A stretch of DNA of 64,000 nt from Pseudomonadota bacterium. Lineage in GTDB: Bacteria; Pseudomonadota; Gammaproteobacteria; Burkholderiales; Burkholderiaceae_C. Made by a program: the position numbers and the translations under genes. This document shows positions 57,542-64,000 of this stretch, piece after piece. Under the pieces are notes generated by a model, which had not been told where the DNA came from, did not search any database, and was given only the letters and a program-made list of their open reading frames with translations. Each line of letters starts with the position of its first letter. Within the stretch, counting starts at the first letter, position 1. The stretch covers positions 38,544-102,543 of the forward strand of contig JAFEEB010000004.1 of assembly GCA_018241325.1 (NCBI GenBank), written 5' to 3'.

Positions 57542-58444
57542 ATGAAAGCATTGCTGGCCCTGCTGATCCGCTACAAGCGTCTCGTGCGCATCGACCTGGC
57601 CGATGGCTCGGTGCAAGACCTGACCGACAACACCGGCGACGCGCCCGATGGCGTCGTCGTGGAAAACGGTGTCGTCTACTGGACGACGATGGGCAAGCCG
57701 ATCGTCGACCCGAACGATCGCAGCGAAAAGGGTCGTGACTACTCGCCGAAAAACGGTGGTGTTCATGGCATGAAGCTGGACGGATCGGCGCCCTTCGACG
57801 TCGTTCCGTCTGGCGGCCTGACGACCGGCAAGCAGCTCGCCAGCGACGGTGCGGGCACGCTCTACTGGGGTGATCGGGAAGGCTTCAAGGTTTCCCGGGT
57901 ACGCATTGACGGGACGGGTCTGGAAGACGTCGTGGTCAATCCTCGCGACGACCAGGGTCTGGGGGAGTGCGTCGGTTGCGCGGTGGATCGGAAACGCGGC
58001 CACGTTTACTGGAGTCAGAAAGGGCCGTCCAAAGGCGGCCAGGGTCGTATCTTTCGCGCCAACCTGACGCTGCCCAAAGGACAAACGCCGGCCACGCGCA
58101 GCGATATCGAAGTGCTGTGGACAAACCTGCCCGAACCCATCGACCTGCATGTCGAAGGCGACCGGCTGTATTGGACCGATCGCGGCGCGCCCCCCAATGG
58201 CAACACCCTGAACCGCGCCTCCATTCCCGGCCCTGGCGAGCGCGGCGTCAAGCCGGAAATTCTGGCCTCGGGCTTTGGCGAAGCGATCGGCCTGTGCGTC
58301 AACGAGGCGATGGGTCTGGCCTGGGTATCGGCGCTCGACGGCAAGATTCGCGAAGTGCCGCTGCCGGACATGCCCGCTGCCGACCGCGCCGAACGCATCC
58401 TCGTATCCTTCGAATCGGCCGTCACGGGGCTGGCCGCGCTCTGA
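57542..58444 (+). CDS. YWTD-repeat beta-propeller protein
   Basis: A 300-residue protein with recurring YW-x-D units: VVYWTTMG (about 45-52), TLYWGDRE (107-114), HVYWSQKG (153-160), RLYWTDRG (208-215), and the decayed LAWVSALD. This is the LDL-receptor YWTD or SMP-30-like six-bladed propeller. No signal peptide is evident; the short hydrophobic start (LLALLIRYKRLVRIDLADGS) is not a classical one. It is the last gene of the block and might bind or hydrolyse the substrate (lactonase-like), but the catalytic metal residues of SMP-30 are not clear. Confidence 0.75.
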   Translation: MKALLALLIRYKRLVRIDLADGSVQDLTDNTGDAPDGVVVENGVVYWTTMGKPIVDPNDRSEKGRDYSPKNGGVHGMKLDGSAPFDVVPSGGLTTGKQLASDGAGTLYWGDREGFKVSRVRIDGTGLEDVVVNPRDDQGLGECVGCAVDRKRGHVYWSQKGPSKGGQGRIFRANLTLPKGQTPATRSDIEVLWTNLPEPIDLHVEGDRLYWTDRGAPPNGNTLNRASIPGPGERGVKPEILASGFGEAIGLCVNEAMGLAWVSALDGKIREVPLPDMPAADRAERILVSFESAVTGLAAL

Positions 58445-58544
58445 CGCGTGACGATTCTGCTCTGCAACAAGCGCCCTGGACCCGACAAGCCTCCCCATTG
58501 ACGCGCCGCCCGAAAGGGTTGGACGGCATTCCGCTGATGCCGCA

Positions 58545-58636
58545 GCCTGCACCTGGCCGCGGACCTGGCCGCCCATGTGCGCGCCGATGCCGACCGGCTC
58601 ATCCGACCACAGGCGGGACCCGCGGCGGCGGCATGA
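58545..58636 (+). pseudogene. truncated FUSC transporter 3' remnant
   Basis: An open 30-codon stretch without a start reads LHLAADLAAHVRADADRLI then RPQAGPAAAA and ends in TGA. It is the homologue of the FUSC C-terminus (LHLAEDLAAHVRADALRVIG) at 53017-53095. It overlaps the 3' end of the convergent MFS gene. It most likely marks the original FUSC end displaced by the 5.4 kb insertion. Confidence 0.75.
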
Positions 58637-59816
58637 AACGCCAGGCGATCGCCCAACCCAGCGCCTGCACCCCCAGCAGCAAGGCCACCGTCCCGGGCCA
58701 GCCGCCGCGCGCATACGCAAAGCCGCCCACCCAGGCGCCGCCAAAGCCGCCCAGGTAGTAGGCCGTGTAATACAGCCCGCTGGCCAGCGAACGCCCCTGC
58801 GTGATGCGATAGGCCAGAAAACTCAGCGTGGCCGACTGCGTGATGAAGGTGCCGCACGAAGCCAGCGCCAGTGCCACCACCACGCCGCCCGCCGTCGGCA
58901 GCAGCGTCAGCCCCACGCCCAGCACCGACAGCCCCACCGACAGCAAGATGGTGCGCCGCGCGCCCAGGCGTGGAATCAGGCGCCCGGCGAGCGGCGTGAC
59001 CACCACGCCGATCAGATACACCGCAAACACGTTGGCCAGTGCCGCCGGGCCGAAGTGATAAGGCGCCCCCGCCAGATGAAAGTTGACGTAGGTGAACATG
59101 CCCACCTGCACGAACAGCACCGTCAAGCCCAGTGCGCACGCCGCCTGCAGACCCGGATGGCGCAGCAGCTCGCCCAAGGTGCGCAGCGCGCCGCCCAGGC
59201 GCAGGTTGGGCACGAAATGGCGCGAGGCCGGCAGCACCCGCCCGACCAGCACGGCGCCCGCCAGGTTCAGCCCGCCCAGCACGCCGAAAGCCGCGCGCCA
59301 GCTCATCCACTCGGTCAGGTGGCCCAGCACGAAGCGCCCCAGAAACCCGCCCAGCACGTTGCCGGCCACATACACCGCCATCACCCGCGCCATGGCCGCG
59401 CCGCGAAACTCCTCGCCGATGTAGGCGATGGTGACCACCGTCACCCCCGGCACCGCCAGGCCTTGCAAAAAGCGCAGCACCGTCAGGCCATGCACCGACT
59501 CGACCTGGATCATCGCCATCGTCGGCAGCGCCAATGCGCACACCGAGGCGACCACCATCGCCTTGCGCCCCAGCGCATCGGAGGCCATGCCCATCAGCGG
59601 CGACACCAGCGCCACCGCCAGCACCGTGGCGCCCACGGCACTGCCGATCTGCACCACGGTGGCGTTCAGGTCGCGTTGCAGCTCAGGCAAAATCGACTGC
59701 ACCGAATACACCTGCAAAAACGCAAACACGCCCACCAGCGCCATCGTCAACAGCAGCAGCGGACCGGGGCGGTCGTTCCAGTCGGGCAGGGCTACGGGAT
59801 TTGGTGATGCAGACAT
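58599..59816 (-). CDS. MFS transporter
   Basis: A 405-residue major facilitator with 12 predicted helices. The loop 2-3 motif is GMASDALGRKAMVVAS, repeated in the second half as GRLIPRLGARRTILLS, both typical of drug/proton antiporters. The C-terminal WRFMPPP region lies in the duplicated FUSC-end segment, so this gene converged on the FUSC gene before the island. The substrate is unknown. Divergent from mutS (87 bases between starts). Confidence 0.92.
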   Translation of the reverse strand: MSASPNPVALPDWNDRPGPLLLLTMALVGVFAFLQVYSVQSILPELQRDLNATVVQIGSAVGATVLAVALVSPLMGMASDALGRKAMVVASVCALALPTMAMIQVESVHGLTVLRFLQGLAVPGVTVVTIAYIGEEFRGAAMARVMAVYVAGNVLGGFLGRFVLGHLTEWMSWRAAFGVLGGLNLAGAVLVGRVLPASRHFVPNLRLGGALRTLGELLRHPGLQAACALGLTVLFVQVGMFTYVNFHLAGAPYHFGPAALANVFAVYLIGVVVTPLAGRLIPRLGARRTILLSVGLSVLGVGLTLLPTAGGVVVALALASCGTFITQSATLSFLAYRITQGRSLASGLYYTAYYLGGFGGAWVGGFAYARGGWPGTVALLLGVQALGWAIAWRFMPPPRVPPVVG

Positions 59817-59903
59817 GGGCGCGACGCAGACTGCGGGCACGGCCGCCGCGTCCACGCAATGACAAACGCCAAGTCTATGCGGACACCGGCCTGAACACAT
59901 TCC

Positions 59904-62738
59904 ATGACCGAAACCGATTTCTCCGCCCACACCCCCATGATGGCGCAATACCTGCGCCTGAAAGCCGACTTCCCCGACACCCTGCTGTTCTACCGCATGG
60001 GTGACTTCTACGAGATGTTCTATCAGGACGCCGAGCGCGCCGCGGCCCTGCTGGACATCACGCTCACCACGCGCGGGCAGTCGGCCGGCCAGCCGATCGC
60101 GATGGCGGGCGTGCCGTTTCACTCGGTTGACGGCTACTTGGCGCGCCTGATCAGGCTGGGCGAGTCGGTGGCGATCTGCGAGCAGGTGGGCGACGTGGCC
60201 ACCAGCAAGGGCCCGGTGGAGCGCAAGGTGGTGCGCGTGGTCACCCCCGGCACGCTGACCGACAGCGAACTGATGAGCGACAAGAGCGAGTCGCTGCTGC
60301 TGGCCGTGCACCCCGGCGCGCGGGGCCGCGTGGGCCTGGCCTGGCTGGCCGTGACGCAGGGCCGGGTGCAGCTGGCCGAGTGCGCCGCCGATGCGCTGCC
60401 GGCATGGATCGACCGCATTGCGCCCAGCGAGCTGCTGCTGCCGCAGGACGCCCCGCCCGCCTTCGAGCAGCGCCTGGGCAACGCACGCGCCGCCCTCACC
60501 CACCGCCCCACCTTCCAGTTCGACGCCGCGCTGGGTCGGCGCAAACTGCTGGAGCAGTTGCAGACCGCCAGCCTCACCGCCTGGAGCGCCGACGACCTGC
60601 GCGAGGCCCACGCCGCCGCCGCCGCGCTGCTGACCTACGCCGAGCACACGCAGGGCCGCGCCCTCACCCACGTGCGCGCGCTGGCGGTCGAGCGCCCGGG
60701 CGAGCTGATCGAGCTGCCCGCCACCACGCGCCGCAACCTGGAGCTGGTACAGACCCTGCGCGGCGAGGACGCGCCCACGCTGTTTTCGCTGCTCGACACC
60801 TGCATGACGGGCATGGGCAGCCGCCTGCTGAAAAGCTGGCTGCTGGCGCCGCAACGCGCGCGCGACGCTGCCAGCGCGCGCCTGCTGGCCATCGGCGCGC
60901 TGCGCGAAGGCGGCCGGTGGCAGCGCCTGCGCGCCACGCTCAAGGGCACCAGCGACGTCGAGCGCATCACGGCCCGCCTGGCGCTCAGCCAAGTGCGCCC
61001 GCGCGAGCTGGTGGCGCTGCGCAGTGCACTACAAAAACAAGAGCTACTTGCGCTTGTCCAGCAAGCGCCAGAGGCATTTTTTACTTCTGATCCTGATCGC
61101 GCGCCCGCCCCTCACCCCTCCCTCTCCCCAGAGGGGCGAGGGCGATCGGCCGCGCCCGTTTTACCCCCTCTCCCCCTGGGAGAGGGTGGGGGTGAGGGCG
61201 CACCCCTTGCCTCGCAGCACGGCGAGCGCCCTGCCCTGTTGGCACAAATCGCCAAAGACTTGCATCCGCCGGCCGAAGCCCTCGACCTGCTGCAAGCCGC
61301 CCTGCAAGACGAGCCCGCCGCGCTGATCCGCGAGGGCGGCGTGATCGCCCCCGGCCTGGACGAAGAACTGGACGAGCTGCGCGCCATCCAGGACAACTGC
61401 GACGCCTTTTTGCTGGAGCTGGAAGCGCGTGAGCGCACGCGCACCGGCATCGCCAACCTGCGCGTGCAGTTCAACAAGGTGCACGGCTTCTACATCGAAG
61501 TCACGCAAGGCCAGGCCGCCAAGGTGCCCGACGACTACCGCCGCCGTCAGACACTCAAGAATGCCGAGCGCTTCATCACGCCCGAGCTCAAGGCGTTTGA
61601 AGACAAGGCCCTGTCGGCGCAGGAGCGCGCACTGGCGCGCGAGAAGTGGCTGTACGAGCGCTTGCTGACCCAGTTGCAGCCGCACGTGCCACAGCTCACG
61701 CGCTTTGCCAACGCCATCGCCACGCTCGATGCGCTGTGCGCGCTGGCCGAGCGATCGCTGACCTTGAACTGGTGCGCCCCCGAATTCGTGCGCGAGCCCT
61801 GCATCGAGATTCGCGCCGGCCGCCACCCCGTCGTCGAGGCGCGCCTGGCCGAGACCAGCGGCACGCCCTTCATCCCCAACGACACGCTGCTGGGCCCCAA
61901 GGCGCGCATGCAGGTCATCACCGGCCCCAACATGGGCGGCAAGAGCACCTACATGCGCCAGGTGGCGCTGATCGCGCTGCTGGCCAGCATCGGCTCTCAT
62001 GTCCCCGCGCAAAGCTGCCGCCTGGGGCCGCTGGACGCCATCCACACCCGCATCGGCGCCGCCGACGACCTGGCCAACGCCCAGTCCACCTTCATGCTGG
62101 AGATGACCGAGGCCGCACAAATCCTGCACGCCGTCGCGCGCCAGGAAGCGCCGGGCCGCCCCAAGCTTGCTGACTCCCCTCGGGGGACGAGCGAGGCGCA
62201 GCCTCGATCCAGGGGCGAATATTCTCTGGTGCTGATGGACGAAATCGGCCGCGGCACCTCCACCTTCGACGGCCTGGCGCTGGCGTCGGGCATCGCCGCG
62301 CACCTGCACGACAAGGCGGGGGCCTTCACCTTGTTTGCCACCCATTACTTCGAGCTGACCGAGTTTCCGGCCACCCACCACGCCGCCGTCAACATGCACG
62401 TGACCGCGGCCGAAAGCGGGCATGACATCGTCTTTCTGCACGAGCTGCAACCGGGGCCCGCCAGCCGCAGCTACGGCATCCAGGTCGCACGCCTGGCCGG
62501 TGTGCCCGCCGCCGTCGTCAACCACGCGCGCCATGCGCTGGCGCAACTGGAGCAAGGCGCCGCTGCCCATCAAGCGCAGGTCGATCTGTTCGCGCCGCCG
62601 CCGGCGACCGCCGCACCCGAACCCAGCGCCGTGGAAGCGGCGTTGGACGCCATCGACCCCGACGCCCTCAGCCCGCGCGAGGCGCTGGAGGCGCTGTATA
62701 GCCTCAAGGCCAAACTGAACAAGCGCGTGGATTCTTGA
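59904..62738 (+). CDS. mutS: DNA mismatch repair protein MutS with in-frame insertions
   Basis: A 944-residue mismatch recognition ATPase, longer than the 850-880 usual for the family. The mismatch motif is Phe35-Tyr-Glu37 (GDFYEMF), the Walker A is GPNMGGKST (Gly674 to Thr682, Lys680), and the Walker B pair is Asp779-Glu780 in [10 protein letters not shown]. Residues 375-435 and about 750-772 are low-complexity segments encoded by repeat DNA; the second sits only a few residues before Walker B, between ARQEAPGRP and [10 protein letters not shown]. The gene remains open, but its activity may be altered. Confidence 0.96.
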   Translation: MTETDFSAHTPMMAQYLRLKADFPDTLLFYRMGDFYEMFYQDAERAAALLDITLTTRGQSAGQPIAMAGVPFHSVDGYLARLIRLGESVAICEQVGDVATSKGPVERKVVRVVTPGTLTDSELMSDKSESLLLAVHPGARGRVGLAWLAVTQGRVQLAECAADALPAWIDRIAPSELLLPQDAPPAFEQRLGNARAALTHRPTFQFDAALGRRKLLEQLQTASLTAWSADDLREAHAAAAALLTYAEHTQGRALTHVRALAVERPGELIELPATTRRNLELVQTLRGEDAPTLFSLLDTCMTGMGSRLLKSWLLAPQRARDAASARLLAIGALREGGRWQRLRATLKGTSDVERITARLALSQVRPRELVALRSALQKQELLALVQQAPEAFFTSDPDRAPAPHPSLSPEGRGRSAAPVLPPLPLGEGGGEGAPLASQHGERPALLAQIAKDLHPPAEALDLLQAALQDEPAALIREGGVIAPGLDEELDELRAIQDNCDAFLLELEARERTRTGIANLRVQFNKVHGFYIEVTQGQAAKVPDDYRRRQTLKNAERFITPELKAFEDKALSAQERALAREKWLYERLLTQLQPHVPQLTRFANAIATLDALCALAERSLTLNWCAPEFVREPCIEIRAGRHPVVEARLAETSGTPFIPNDTLLGPKARMQVITGPNMGGKSTYMRQVALIALLASIGSHVPAQSCRLGPLDAIHTRIGAADDLANAQSTFMLEMTEAAQILHAVARQEAPGRPKLADSPRGTSEAQPRSRGEYSLVLMDEIGRGTSTFDGLALASGIAAHLHDKAGAFTLFATHYFELTEFPATHHAAVNMHVTAAESGHDIVFLHELQPGPASRSYGIQVARLAGVPAAVVNHARHALAQLEQGAAAHQAQVDLFAPPPATAAPEPSAVEAALDAIDPDALSPREALEALYSLKAKLNKRVDS
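61028..61075 (+). repeat. family A repeat inside mutS
   Basis: ACTACAAAAACAAGAGCTAC then TTGCGCTTGTCCAGCAAGCG and CCAGAGGC is the fullest family copy in the window, with the GCGCTTG/CAAGCGC inverted pair. It encodes [17 protein letters not shown] in the MutS frame. Confidence 0.85.
61106..61200. repeat. 95-bp hairpin repeat inside mutS
   Basis: The left arm CGCCCCTCACCCCTCCCTC (61106-61124) and right arm GAGGGTGGGGGTGAGGGCG (61182-61200) are complementary with few changes, the layout of a widespread CCCTCACCC...GGGTGAGGG intergenic repeat. In frame it encodes Pro/Gly-rich residues 401-432 of MutS. Confidence 0.85.
62160..62216 (+). repeat. palindromic repeat inside mutS ATPase domain
   Basis: CCCCTCGGGGG and AGCGAGGCGCAGCCTCG form small palindromes (GAGGC/GCCTC); the element resembles those at 12379-12491 and 6721-6812. 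It encodes [19 protein letters not shown] just before the Walker B strand. Confidence 0.75.
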
Positions 62739-62792
62739 CGTCCTCGAATTCATGCCGCATGATGGCAGCATCGATAATCGAGGAACCCGACC

Positions 62793-63089
62793 ATGCTCAA
62801 GGAAGTCGGCGCCAGCGGCCAAATTTCGCTGGGCAAGAAATTTGCCGGCCAGTTGTTCGACCTGCAAACGCAGGCCGACGGCAGCATCGTGCTGCAGCCA
62901 GTCAAGGTGGTGCCCGTCACGCACACCGTTCAAGAGCCACGCGCCCCGTACGCGGCCGCATCGCCTCAAAGCGACGTCGCCGCTTGGGCCGAAGCGCATG
63001 CCCAGCAAATTGCCGAGTACAACGCTTGGGCTGCCGAGCGCGAACCGTACTCTCAGCGTGTGCGGCGCTGGCGCAGCGAAGGCGGCTGA
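62793..63089 (+). CDS. chimeric antitoxin (AbrB-like head, CcdA-like tail)
   Basis: A 98-residue protein. The head (1-42), MLKEVGASGQISLGKKFAG then TQADGSIVLQPVKVVP, has the strand pattern of AbrB/SpoVT swapped-hairpin DNA-binding antitoxins. The tail (about 58-96) reads AWAEAHAQQIAEYNAWAAE and EPYSQRVRRW, which resembles the toxin-binding tail of CcdA (helix, then polar residues and a terminal Arg/Trp). CcdA normally has a ribbon-helix-helix head. The stop overlaps the ccdB ATG (TGATG). Function as antitoxin of the next gene is strongly implied. Confidence 0.8.
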   Translation: MLKEVGASGQISLGKKFAGQLFDLQTQADGSIVLQPVKVVPVTHTVQEPRAPYAAASPQSDVAAWAEAHAQQIAEYNAWAAEREPYSQRVRRWRSEGG

Positions 63090-63403
63090 TGGCGCGCTTT
63101 GACATTCACCCCAACCCCATCAAGGCCGATCGCGCCGACTTCCCTTACGTCCTTCAGATTCAGAGCGATTTTCTGTCTGGTTTTGCCGAGCGCGTGTGCG
63201 TGCCGCTGGCGCGTCCCGGGGCGTTTCCCGGCATGACCGAACGGTTCAACCCTGTTATCCGGGTGGGTCATGAGGCCGCTCACCTGCATCCGTTGGGTAT
63301 CGCCGTTTTCCTGCATGCCGAACTGCGTGAGCCCTGTGCCACAGCCAAACCCCAAATGCTGGACATCGAGACTGCTCTGGACATGTTGTTGCGTGGTTAC
63401 TGA
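63089..63403 (+). CDS. ccdB: CcdB family gyrase-directed toxin
   Basis: A 104-residue CcdB-like protein: MARFDIHPNPIKADRADFPY, then VLQIQSDFLSG, RVCVPLARPGAFPG, FNPVIRVGHEAAHLHPLGIAVF (split here as FNPVIRVGHEA and HLHPLGIAVF), ending ALDMLLRGY. CcdB poisons DNA gyrase and has the MazF-like barrel. The C-terminal residues differ from the Trp-Gly-Ile of plasmid CcdB, so potency is uncertain. Translationally coupled to its antitoxin; lies between mutS and dbpA. Confidence 0.87.
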   Translation: MARFDIHPNPIKADRADFPYVLQIQSDFLSGFAERVCVPLARPGAFPGMTERFNPVIRVGHEAAHLHPLGIAVFLHAELREPCATAKPQMLDIETALDMLLRGY

Positions 63404-63438
63404 TCGGGGGCATCGCGGCTCGCGCCGATACCGTCAGG

Positions 63439-64000
63439 CTACGCCTCCCCCACCCGCCGCACCGTCACCTTCTTGCCCTTGATGCGCCCCGCGTTCAGCC
63501 GCTGCAGTGCCTGCGCCCCAATGTCGCGCGCCACGGCCACGTAGGTGGCCCACTCCATCACTTGAATCTTGCCGACCTGCTCGCGCGTGAAGCCGGCCTC
63601 GCCGGTCAGCGCGCCCAGCACGTCGCCGGCGCGGATTTTTTCCTTGCGCCCGCCCACGATCTGCAGCGTGGTCATGGGGGCGCGCAGCGGGGCCGCCTCA
63701 GCCGGCGTGAGCGTGTCCACGCCCTGCCATTGCGAGGTTTGCCCGGTGAACTGCTCGATGCGCCCGATGCGGCCCATGTCCTCCATCGTCGCCAGGCCCA
63801 GCGCCAGGCCGCCCTCGCCCGCGCGGCCGGTGCGGCCGATGCGGTGCACGTGCACCTCGGCATCGGGCGTGATGTCCACGTTGATCACGGCGGCCAGCTG
63901 CGTGATGTCCAGCCCGCGCGCGGCCACGTCGGTGGCCACCAGCACCGAGCAGCTGCGGTTGGCAAACTGCACCAGCACCTGATCGCGCTCGCGCTGCTCC
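63439..64000 (-). CDS. dbpA: ATP-dependent RNA helicase DbpA, 5' part outside window
   Basis: The last 187 codons of a DEAD-box helicase; the 5' end lies beyond position 64000. The visible part has motif V VLVATDVAARGLDI and motif VI HVHRIGRTGRAG of helicase domain 2, then the DbpA-type C-terminal RNA-binding domain with GGRKEKIRAGDVLGALTG and GKIQVMEWATYVAVAR, which binds 23S rRNA hairpin 92. It therefore probably acts in large ribosomal subunit assembly. Confidence 0.93.
   Translation of the reverse strand, partial: EQRERDQVLVQFANRSCSVLVATDVAARGLDITQLAAVINVDITPDAEVHVHRIGRTGRAGEGGLALGLATMEDMGRIGRIEQFTGQTSQWQGVDTLTPAEAAPLRAPMTTLQIVGGRKEKIRAGDVLGALTGEAGFTREQVGKIQVMEWATYVAVARDIGAQALQRLNAGRIKGKKVTVRRVGEA

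Noticed and set aside
53332-58444. prophage or integrative element carrying the catabolic block
   Set aside because: No integrase, phage gene or tRNA attachment site is present; the flanking FUSC duplication points to recombination instead.
61081-61215. frameshift or pseudogene in mutS
   Set aside because: The frame stays open through both repeats and all downstream ATPase motifs remain in frame.

Overview
The window is GC-rich DNA from a betaproteobacterium, most likely a member of the Comamonadaceae (Burkholderiales). This is inferred from the gene set: Bug-type tripartite tricarboxylate receptor, DUF1631 protein, LytS/LytTR pair with 2TM proteins, a gmk-rpoZ-spoT-greB cluster, and a propionyl-CoA/methylmalonyl-CoA operon. 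The short dispersed repeats also fit this family. No tRNA, rRNA, CRISPR array or complete insertion sequence was seen. Genes are dense and mostly overlap or lie close together.

Layout. 1-4.9 kb: uppP (cut by the window edge), small membrane proteins, a GST, a LytS-like histidine kinase with its LytTR regulator, and a small secreted protein. 5.1-8.1 kb: a TRAP transporter (dctP, dctQ, dctM) with a terminator hairpin after dctP. 8.15-13.1 kb: a tandem glycine riboswitch and the glycine cleavage genes gcvT, gcvH and gcvP. 13.1-21.2 kb: a NYN/OST-HTH RNA-biology protein, GNAT, DoxX, HIT, P1 peptidase, an orphan TAXI-type binding protein, tag glycosylase, and an OlsF-like fused acyltransferase. 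21.2-30 kb: asparaginase, an NfeD-slipin pair, a minus-strand run (AbrB-like orphan antitoxin, DUF167, serine hydrolase, nicotinamidase), and an unusual membrane protein/lipoprotein/LssY_C cluster. 30-39.7 kb: a minus-strand propionate operon (mcm, meaB, pccB, ridA, pccA) interrupted by two toxin-antitoxin modules, with a divergent GntR regulator. 40-47 kb: M23 peptidase, FGE-fold lipoprotein, DUF1631, aspartoacylase-like enzyme, LLM oxidoreductase. 47-53.1 kb: gmk, rpoZ, spoT, greB, FUSC transporter. 53.1-58.5 kb: a five-gene acyl-CoA catabolic block flanked by two copies of the FUSC 3' end, which marks it as an inserted island. 58.6-64 kb: MFS transporter, mutS, a CcdB toxin with a chimeric antitoxin, and the 3' part of dbpA.

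The strongest unusual signals are (i) several families of short palindromic repeats that have entered protein-coding genes in frame (mutS twice, gcvP, the LytTR regulator), (ii) the 5.4 kb island with its duplicated FUSC end, (iii) toxin-antitoxin modules inside the propionate operon, (iv) an antitoxin joining an AbrB-like head to a CcdA-like tail, and (v) a pair of tandem, diverged 165-bp hairpin elements next to doxX.
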